Part shown: piece by piece, positions 59,110-64,000 of the stretch | Position numbering within the stretch: the stretch's first letter is position 1 | Layout: each line of letters opens with the position of its first letter | Assembly: GCA_041691315.1 (NCBI GenBank) | Contig: JBEPUW010000006.1 | Coordinates: 54,336 to 118,335, forward strand | Length of the DNA: 64,000 nt | DNA from: Poindextera sp041691315 | GTDB taxonomy: Bacteria; Pseudomonadota; Alphaproteobacteria; Caulobacterales; Caulobacteraceae | Direction of reading: 5' to 3' | Notes under the pieces: model-generated | Database searches by the model: none | The model's input: the letters and a program-made list of their open reading frames with translations, nothing else | Told to the model about the DNA's origin: nothing | Program-made: the position numbers and the translations under genes

Positions 59110-59439
59110 ATGACCGAACCCATAAGGCCCGTCGATCGGATATCGCGCTCGCGCCGCGTCGGCCGCGCCATGGGCGTCGCCGGCCGTCGCGCCAGCGATC
59201 AGCCGGCGGCGAAACTGCCGGTCAGGGCCGAGCCGCCCGCCGACGAACCCGCGCCGGCGCCGCCTGCGGGACCGGCGGTCTTCGCAGCCCAGGTGATGGG
59301 CCAGGGCGGCCAGAAGCGCGGCCTGCGCGGCGGCCCCGAGACCCTCGACCACGCCCGCGTCGCCTATCTCGAAACCGAATGGTCCGGCCCCGCCGACCGC
59401 CGACCCGCGCCCGGCCGCATCGCCAAGACCGAAATCTGA
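59110..59439 (+). CDS. Conserved hypothetical protein, unstructured start
   Basis: A 109-residue protein. The N-terminus is basic (DRISRSRRVGRAMGVAGRR), the middle is Pro/Ala-rich (about 35-58), and the C-terminus has a conserved-looking FAAQVMGQGGQKRGLRGGPE, then LDHARVAYLETEWSGPADR. I remember similar proteins in Caulobacteraceae without a function. It starts 43 bases after phaR on the same strand. No membrane segment. Confidence 0.62.
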   Translation: MTEPIRPVDRISRSRRVGRAMGVAGRRASDQPAAKLPVRAEPPADEPAPAPPAGPAVFAAQVMGQGGQKRGLRGGPETLDHARVAYLETEWSGPADRRPAPGRIAKTEI

Positions 59440-59481
59440 CCCCGCGGGTCGCGATGGCGGCGAAGCCGCAAGATTTGGCTA

Positions 59482-59574
59482 CGAAAAACACGAAAAACAC
59501 GAACAAGAGAACCTGCGCCTCTGACTGAAGGATCGTGGCGTCGAAGCTTCGGTTCGTGTTTTTCGTGTTTTTCG
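59482..59574. repeat. Inverted repeat with 23-bp perfect arms
   Basis: Each arm contains two CGAAAAACA units in tandem (59482-59504) and the mirror TGTTTTTCG (59552-59574), separated by 47 bases. Together they would form a strong hairpin; both arms have runs of five A or T. It lies between the convergent 59439 and 59594 gene ends, so it may serve as a two-way terminator. Confidence 0.8.
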
Positions 59575-59593
59575 CGGTTCAATCTTAAGGGCG

Positions 59594-59905
59594 CTACCGC
59601 GCCAATCGCGCCAGGGCGGCTTCCACGGCGGCCAGCCGGGCCTCGATGAGCGCCAGTCGATCATCGGGGCCTTCGGCGCCGGGAACCGGGGTGGAGACGC
59701 CGGCATGCTCGGCGATTTCGGCCGGGGTGGCGCCGAGCAACTCGGCAAAGGCGGTGACCTCGGCGGCGGAGAGCTCGCGCTGATCCTTGAACACCAGGGC
59801 GAGGTCGGCCTCGTCCAAGCCCGCGCCGGCGGCCAGCGCGGCGCGGCTCAGGCCCCGTGCCTGGAGCTGCGTCTCGAACCAAGCGACATCGAAGAAAAGC
59901 GCCAT
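59594..59905 (-). CDS. Small XRE-like HTH protein with coiled coil
   Basis: A 103-residue protein. The N-terminal half looks like an XRE helix-turn-helix (about 10-70: ETQLQARGLSRAALAAGAGL, DEADLALVFKDQRELSAAEV, TPAEIAEHAGV), and the C-terminus forms a short coiled coil (DDRLALIEARLAAVEAALARL). It may be a DNA-binding regulator or a dimeric adaptor. It is the last gene of a three-gene operon behind a 41-residue protein (4-base gap). No target known. Confidence 0.7.
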   Translation of the reverse strand: MALFFDVAWFETQLQARGLSRAALAAGAGLDEADLALVFKDQRELSAAEVTAFAELLGATPAEIAEHAGVSTPVPGAEGPDDRLALIEARLAAVEAALARLAR

Positions 59906-59909
59906 GGTC

Positions 59910-60035
59910 TCAGGCGCCGCCCTGGCGCGGGTCTTGCTTCGGGTTCGGCCAGCGCCATCCCCGTCGAAGGTTGTTCATGCCATTTCTTGCCGCGTTCTCG
60001 GTCAGGGCCTTCGATCTCTTTGTCGTCGTTCTCAT
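59910..60035 (-). CDS. 41-residue basic protein in a small operon
   Basis: A short frame from the ATG at 60035: MRTTTKRSKALTENAARNGM, then NNLRRGWRWPNPKQDPRQ and GGA. It is very basic and lacks hydrophobic segments. AAGG lies about nine bases upstream. The stop is followed by GACC and the ATG of the HTH gene, and the start lies 21 bases after the membrane-protein gene stop, both of which favour a real gene. I do not recognise the family, and no homology search was possible. Confidence 0.5.
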   Translation of the reverse strand: MRTTTKRSKALTENAARNGMNNLRRGWRWPNPKQDPRQGGA

Positions 60036-60056
60036 CTTCACCGCCTTGAGCTGAGC

Positions 60057-60470
60057 TCAAAAGTCGCTCTCTCGCCTCGAGGCGATCAGGGTGACGATGA
60101 AGCCGGCGGCGACATCCAGCAGCACCATCAGGCTGATCAGGAAGAAGGTCGAGGTGGCGAAGGCCGGGAACAGCAGGAACTCGACGACGCAGAGGATGAA
60201 CAGCGCCATCGACAGCGAGTGGTTGAGGATGGCGATGCGGCGGCTGCCCGCCGATTTGAGCAGTTCCGCGAACAAGATCAGCAGCGAGCCGGCAAGCAAG
60301 AGGTCGCCAAGGCTGACCGGCCAAGCCGCGCGCGAGACCATGTGCAGACTGACCAGCGGCGTCGACAGCCGCGCACCGGCGCCCGCGCCGGTGAACCCTC
60401 CGCTGATGGTCAGCATCAGGATGTTGTAAAACGCCACCGGGACCACCAGCAGCGGAAACGCGGCGAGCAT
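60057..60470 (-). CDS. Small four-helix membrane protein, unknown function
   Basis: A 137-residue protein with four hydrophobic segments (about 3-20, 45-62, 70-90, 100-130; e.g. AWPVSLGDLLLAGSLLILFA, ILNHSLSMALFILCVVEFLL), ending in basic SRRESDF. GGGAGGG lies before the ATG at 60470. It is the first gene of an operon with a 41-residue protein and a small HTH protein. I do not recognise the family. It is divergent from the GT39 transferase, across the repeat with the MITE-like insertion. Confidence 0.7.
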   Translation of the reverse strand: MLAAFPLLVVPVAFYNILMLTISGGFTGAGAGARLSTPLVSLHMVSRAAWPVSLGDLLLAGSLLILFAELLKSAGSRRIAILNHSLSMALFILCVVEFLLFPAFATSTFFLISLMVLLDVAAGFIVTLIASRRESDF

Positions 60471-60571
60471 TCGCCCTCCCTTTGCGCCCAGCGCCAAGGC
60501 CACGCCCTTCCCCGGCAACGAAGCCTGACCTAATTCGCCCCCGGACGCAAAAGGCTGCGCGAGCTCTCCAA

Positions 60572-60997
60572 ACCGTCATGGCCCGACTTGTTCCACGGCT
60601 GTCCGGTTCAGCGAAAATGGTTGTGAATTTGGCTGGGACTCGCCTGGGCTGTGGCCGCGATCAGAAATGACTCATCTTTTTTCGCCCGCCGAACTCTGCC
60701 TCCGGGCTGGATGGCCGGCCGAACCGAGCGTCTGCGACAAAAACGGCTGGAAAACGCAAGTAGAAGCTCGAAGTCAAGTATTGGAAATCAGCCGAAATCC
60801 ACCTTAAGCGACTCAGTTCGCTGCGTTTTTCGCTTTACTGACGTGAACCGGACAGCCGTGGACTTGTTCGGGCCACCCATGAACACAGGCGATGGTGAGG
60901 TCCATTGCTCGGTTCAACCGCTCGCCATCACAGGCAACATCGGCGTTCATGGATCCCCCGCATTCCGCGGCTTCGCCGCTCCAGCGGGGGATGACGG
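60572..60997. repeat. REPIN-like bipartite inverted repeat, copy 4, split by an insertion
   Basis: The left arm starts ACCGTCATGGCCCGACTTGTT at 60572 (cut here to its core ATGGCCCGACTTGTT) and continues after the insertion as CTTGTTCGGGCCACCCATG; the right arm ends ...CCAGCGGGGGATGACGG at 60997. The intact site seen at copy 2 reads CCCGACTTGTTCGGGCCACC. Inner CCATGAACA and TGTTCATGG-type segments flank a centre. Copy 4 lies between divergent genes. Confidence 0.82.
60594..60860. mobile_element. MITE-like insertion, 267 bp, in the repeat
   Basis: The ends are inverted: CACGGCTGTCCGGTTCA at 60594 and TGAACCGGACAGCCGTG at 60860, 17 bp perfect, with GCGAAAA recurring a few bases inside on both ends. 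It is flanked by direct copies of GACTTGTTC (60585-60593 and 60861-60869), a 9-bp target duplication (7 bp if the end bases CC/GG belong to the element). There is no transposase inside; the longest frames look random. I cannot name the parent IS family. Confidence 0.85.
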
Positions 60998-61055
60998 GGT
61001 GGGGGGCGTACGCCGGCGACGACGATTGGCCGGAAGCAATGCTATCAAGCGGGGC

Positions 61056-62741
61056 ATGACCGAAGCGACACGCCTGGACGTGCTGGCGCGCGGGTGGCGG
61101 GGGCGGCTGCTCGCGGCGCTGATCGCCCTGGTCGCGGCCCTGCCGGGCCTGCTCGCCCTGCCGGTGCTCGACCGCGACGAGGCGCGGTTCGCCCAGGCCA
61201 GCGCCCAGATGCTGGAGACCGGCGATTTCGTCGGCATCAACTTCCAGGACGCCGCGCGCAGCCAGGCGCCAGTGCTGATCCACTGGCTGCAGGCGGCCGG
61301 CGTGGCCCTGGTCTCCTCGGCCGAGGCTAGGCAGATCTGGGCCTATCGCCTGCCGTCGCTGCTGGGCGCCATGCTGGCGGCGGCGGCCTGCGCCTGGGGG
61401 GCGGAGGCGCTGTTCGGCGCATTGCCAGGCCTGGTCGCCGGGGCCATACTCGGGGCCTCGATGCTGCTCTCTACCGAGGCCGCCCTGGCCACCACCGATG
61501 CGGTGCTGTGCGGGACGGTGACGCTCGCCATGGCCGCCTTCGCGCGCATCTATGCCGCCGGCAAGGGCGAGATGGTCGTCGGCTGGCGCACCAGGCTGCT
61601 GTTCTGGCTTGGTCTGGCCCTGGCCATTCTCGACAAGGGGCCGGTGGCGCCGATGATCGCGGTCCTGGCGCTGGGCGGCCTGGCGCTCTGGGACCGGGGC
61701 GCGCCCTGGGCCCGGTCGCTGGGCTGGACCTGGGGGATTTTGCTGATTGTCGCCGTCGCCGGGCCGTGGGCGATGGCGATCACGGTCAGGACCGACGGCG
61801 GCTTCTGGAGCGGCGCCCTCGCCAGCGACCTGACCGCCAAGCTCGCCGGCGATAGCGGCCATTTCGCGTGGCCCGGCTTCCACACCGTGCTGGCGCCGTT
61901 GCTGGTCTTTCCGGCCACCGCCCTGCTGCCGGCGGCGGGGGCGGAGGCCTGGAGCGGCCGCGCGGCCAGCGGGGTCAGGGTGGCGCTGGCCTGGCTGGTC
62001 CCGGCCTGGCTGGTGTTCGAGCTGTTGCCGACCAAGTTGCCGCACGACGTCCTGCCGCTCTATGGCGCGATCGCCTGGCTGGCCGCCTTTGCGCTCACCC
62101 GGCCGCTGGCGAGTTGGAGCCGCTGGACGGGGGCCGGGCTGTCGCTGGCGGTCGGCGCCGTCCTGGCCATCGCGCTCGTCGTCGTCGCGCACCATTTCGG
62201 CGCGCCGAGCGACCTCTGGCTGGCGGTGGTCGCCGGCGTCCTGGCCGTCGCGGCGGGTGTTGCAGGCGGTGCGGTGCTGCTGACGCGTCACGGCCTGGGC
62301 GCGCTGGCGCTCGCGGGCGGGCTCGGCATCGCCGCCCACGCGCTGATCTTCGCCGCCGTCGCGCCGAGGCTCACGCCGCTTTGGACCTCGGCCCAGATCG
62401 CCGCGGCGCTGGAGCGATCCAAGCTGGATCCGCAGGGTGGACTGACCCCGGGTCCGGTCGCGGTGGTCGGCTATGCCGAGCCCAGTCTGGTCTTCGCGCT
62501 GGGTACGGAGACCGAACTGGGCGATGTCGGCGACGCAGCGGACGCCATCTCGAACGGCAGCCCGGCCGTGGTCGAGGCGCGTTACGCACCGGCTTTCGCC
62601 GCAGAGCTGGCCGCCGACAAGCTGAAGGCCGGACCGACGGCGGTGGTCGACGGATTCGACTATTCCAACAGCCAGCCGGTTCGGCTCACTATCTATCGGT
62701 CCTTGAGCCCGCCCCCCAAACCCGGTCCCGCCGCGCCATGA
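61056..62741 (+). CDS. GT39/ArnT-like membrane glycosyltransferase
   Basis: A 561-residue inner-membrane protein with about 11-12 helices and a C-terminal periplasmic domain. The catalytic region is the acidic motif LDRDEARFAQASAQMLETGD in the first loop, with the aromatic FQDAARSQAPVLIHWLQA after it. This is the dolichyl-phosphate-mannose/ArnT family, which moves sugars from polyprenyl phosphate to lipid A, proteins or other acceptors. The periplasmic C-terminus begins about 420. I chose the ATG at 61056; the open frame reaching back into the MITE is not coding. It shares ATGA with the HMG-CoA lyase gene. Confidence 0.87.
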   Translation: MTEATRLDVLARGWRGRLLAALIALVAALPGLLALPVLDRDEARFAQASAQMLETGDFVGINFQDAARSQAPVLIHWLQAAGVALVSSAEARQIWAYRLPSLLGAMLAAAACAWGAEALFGALPGLVAGAILGASMLLSTEAALATTDAVLCGTVTLAMAAFARIYAAGKGEMVVGWRTRLLFWLGLALAILDKGPVAPMIAVLALGGLALWDRGAPWARSLGWTWGILLIVAVAGPWAMAITVRTDGGFWSGALASDLTAKLAGDSGHFAWPGFHTVLAPLLVFPATALLPAAGAEAWSGRAASGVRVALAWLVPAWLVFELLPTKLPHDVLPLYGAIAWLAAFALTRPLASWSRWTGAGLSLAVGAVLAIALVVVAHHFGAPSDLWLAVVAGVLAVAAGVAGGAVLLTRHGLGALALAGGLGIAAHALIFAAVAPRLTPLWTSAQIAAALERSKLDPQGGLTPGPVAVVGYAEPSLVFALGTETELGDVGDAADAISNGSPAVVEARYAPAFAAELAADKLKAGPTAVVDGFDYSNSQPVRLTIYRSLSPPPKPGPAAP

Positions 62742-63643
62742 GCCAGCCCATCCAGATCGTCGAAGTCGGCCCCCGCGACGGGCTGCAGAACGAGTCCGCC
62801 ATCCTCGACGTGGAGGATCGGGTCGCCTTCATCGACAAGCTCGAAGACTGCGGGCTGAAGCGGATCGAGGCGGTCTCCTTCGTCAATCCGCGCCGGGTGC
62901 CGCAGATGGCCGGGGCCGAGGAGATCATTATGGCGCTTGCGCCTCGCGCCGGCGTCTCGCGCATCGGCCTCGTGCTCAACGAGCGCGGCTGGGAGCGCTG
63001 TGTCGCGGCCGGGTGCGACGAGGCCAATGTCGTGGTCTGCGCCTCGGACGGCTTCGGCATCAGGAACCAGGGCGCACCCGTAGCCGAGCAGGTGGCGACC
63101 ATGGTCCGCATCGCCGAACGCCGCGCCGCCGAGGGCGGGCCAGTGCTGTCGATGACCATCTCGGTGGCCTTCGGCGACCCGTTCGACGGTGAGGTCAGCG
63201 AGGCCCAGGTCGCCGCCATCGCGGCCGAGGCGGCGCGGGCCGGCATCGGCGAGATCGCACTCGGCGACACCATCGGCGTGGCTGATCCCTGGACGGTGCG
63301 GCGGCGCATCGAGGCGGTGCGCAAGGTCGCGCCCGAGGCGCGCATCCGCATGCACTTCCACAACACCCGCAACACCGGCCTGGCCAATGTCTATGCCAGC
63401 CTGGAAGCTGGCGTCGACGTCATCGATGCCAGCACCGGCGGCATCGGCGGCTGCCCCTTCGCCCCCGCCGCCACCGGCAACATCGCCACCGAAGACCTGG
63501 TCTACATGCTGCAGCGCGGCGGCATTCAGACGGGCGTGGATTTGGACGGCTTGATCGAGACGGCGCGCTGGGTGGGGGAAAAGCTCGGCAAGGAGGTCCC
63601 GTCAGCGCTCACCCGGGCGGGGGTGTTTCCACCCGCGACCTGA
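62738..63643 (+). CDS. Hydroxymethylglutaryl-CoA lyase-like enzyme
   Basis: HMG-CoA lyase splits HMG-CoA to acetoacetate and acetyl-CoA, the last step of leucine breakdown. The 301-residue TIM-barrel enzyme has IVEVGPRDGLQNE at the N-terminus, EAVSFVNPRRVPQM, HFHNTRNTGLAN and the catalytic Cys in GGIGGCPFAPAATGNIATED. Its ATG overlaps the glycosyltransferase stop. Related acyl-CoA lyases of other substrates cannot be excluded. I leave the symbol empty because acyl-CoA lyase relatives share these motifs. A repeat follows directly after the stop. Confidence 0.88.
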   Translation: MSQPIQIVEVGPRDGLQNESAILDVEDRVAFIDKLEDCGLKRIEAVSFVNPRRVPQMAGAEEIIMALAPRAGVSRIGLVLNERGWERCVAAGCDEANVVVCASDGFGIRNQGAPVAEQVATMVRIAERRAAEGGPVLSMTISVAFGDPFDGEVSEAQVAAIAAEAARAGIGEIALGDTIGVADPWTVRRRIEAVRKVAPEARIRMHFHNTRNTGLANVYASLEAGVDVIDASTGGIGGCPFAPAATGNIATEDLVYMLQRGGIQTGVDLDGLIETARWVGEKLGKEVPSALTRAGVFPPAT

Positions 63644-63649
63644 CCCTTC

Positions 63650-63779
63650 CCGTCATGGCCCGGCTTGTCCGGGCCACCCATGAACACGTGAGAACGTGAG
63701 TTCGTAGGCGGCCGCCACGGGAGATAGAGGGCGAACGCAGGTGTTCATGGGTCGCCCGAACAAGTCGGGCGATGACGGT
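63650..63779. repeat. REPIN-like bipartite inverted repeat, copy 5
   Basis: The left arm CCGTCATGGCCCGGCTTG (63650) and the right arm ending GTCGGGCGATGACGG (63778) flank inner CCATGAACAC and GTGTTCATGG segments and a centre of about 60 bases. It separates the convergent HMG-CoA lyase and thrS genes. Confidence 0.87.
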
Positions 63780-63790
63780 TAGGGCGAGCG

Positions 63791-64000
63791 TCAGCGCAAA
63801 TCAGGCGCCAACGCTTCCTGGGTCAGCGCCGCGATGGCTTCGTCCAGCGTGAGGATCTGCTGGTCGTTGGAGCCCAGGCGGCGGAGCGCCACCTTGCCTT
63901 CCTCGGCTTCGCGGCGGCCGACGACGGCGATGACCGGGACCTTGGCCAGGGAGTGTTCGCGCACCTTGTAGCCGACCTTCTCGTTGCGCAGGTCGGTCTC
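63791..64000 (-). CDS. thrS: Threonyl-tRNA synthetase, C-terminal end (cut by window)
   Basis: The last 69 residues of ThrS are visible, in frame to the window edge: ETDLRNEKVGYKVREHSLAK, VPVIAVVGRREAEEGKVALR and RLGSNDQQILTLDEAIAAL, ending APDLR. This is the anticodon-binding domain, where VREHSLAKVPVI and VGRREAE are conserved. It charges tRNA-Thr. The rest of the gene, about 570 residues, lies beyond the window. Confidence 0.9.
   Translation of the reverse strand, partial: ETDLRNEKVGYKVREHSLAKVPVIAVVGRREAEEGKVALRRLGSNDQQILTLDEAIAALTQEALAPDLR

Noticed and set aside
59364..59582. Small minus-strand frame beginning MNREKHEKHEP
   Set aside because: It is a translation of the CGAAAAACA inverted repeat and not a gene.
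60651..61055. Upstream extension of the GT39 gene into the MITE and repeat
   Set aside because: The extension encodes inserted and repeat DNA only; the family sequence begins at the ATG at 61056.
1..64000. CRISPR arrays, prophage, rRNA operon or replication origin
   Set aside because: No regularly spaced repeats, phage structural genes, rRNA sequence or DnaA-box cluster were seen.

Overview
This window reads as chromosomal DNA from an aerobic, high-GC alphaproteobacterium, most likely Caulobacteraceae (Phenylobacterium/Caulobacter-like). The support is strongly GC-biased third codon positions, an Entner-Doudoroff cluster, metX-metW, a PHB cycle with a PhaR repressor, a CYP153 alkane-type P450, a DUF4908 protein (a family I associate with this group) and many short GTCAT...ATGAC palindromic repeats. 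I see no prophage, CRISPR array, plasmid genes or complete insertion sequence. The two edges cut phoU (left) and thrS (right).

Layout. 1-4.7 kb: phosphate signalling (phoU, phoR, with PHO boxes between them), divergent from an O/P-type porin plus periplasmic sulfate-binding protein ending at a strong terminator. 4.8-9.4 kb: SemiSWEET and the edd-glk-pyk glucose operon. 9.7-15.8 kb: DUF992 protein, aldo/keto reductase, CYP153 P450, a frameshifted thioesterase, a frameshifted FMN-binding protein, a VOC protein and an MFS transporter. 16-22.7 kb: glycan-use locus (GPH symporter, YdjC deacetylase, GH38 alpha-mannosidase, DUF2891). 23-32 kb: mixed small genes, a BNR-repeat lipoprotein, a beta-lactamase-like hydrolase, a second GPH symporter, an orphan ParA and a CehA-like PHP hydrolase. 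32-34 kb: exonuclease III and Ku. 34-40.9 kb: frameshifted PHB-depolymerase-family esterase, orphan kinase, an HTH regulator divergent from SDR and ketopantoate-reductase-like genes, PhyH-type dioxygenase, tRNA-Arg(ACG). 41-49.7 kb: P1 peptidase, gamma-glutamyltransferase, kinase, TVP38, pyrD, sixA, metX-metW. 49.7-53.4 kb: large autotransporter and PII. 53.5-59.4 kb: gloB, crcB, DUF4908, phbB, phaA, phaR. 59.6-64 kb: a small HTH/41-aa/membrane-protein operon, a repeat carrying a MITE-like insertion, a GT39 transferase, HMG-CoA lyase and thrS.

Themes. (1) Central carbon: edd, glk and pyk carry glucose to pyruvate, and phaA/phbB/phaR store acetyl-CoA as PHB. A palindrome matching the PhaR target pattern lies before the PHB-depolymerase-family gene. 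(2) Sequence integrity: three genes are each restored to full length by changing a single base, and two genes (xthA, pyrD) appear to start at CTG and ATT. This points either to a noisy assembly or to real decay, and should be settled before functional claims. (3) Repeats: five bipartite inverted repeats of one family sit between genes, mostly at convergent ends; one supplies the C-terminus of a transporter and one carries a 267-bp non-coding insertion with a target duplication.

I found no clearly new multi-gene system. The best leads are the PhaR-type operator, the MITE in the repeat, the membrane-protein/41-aa/HTH operon and the dioxygenase/92-aa pair.
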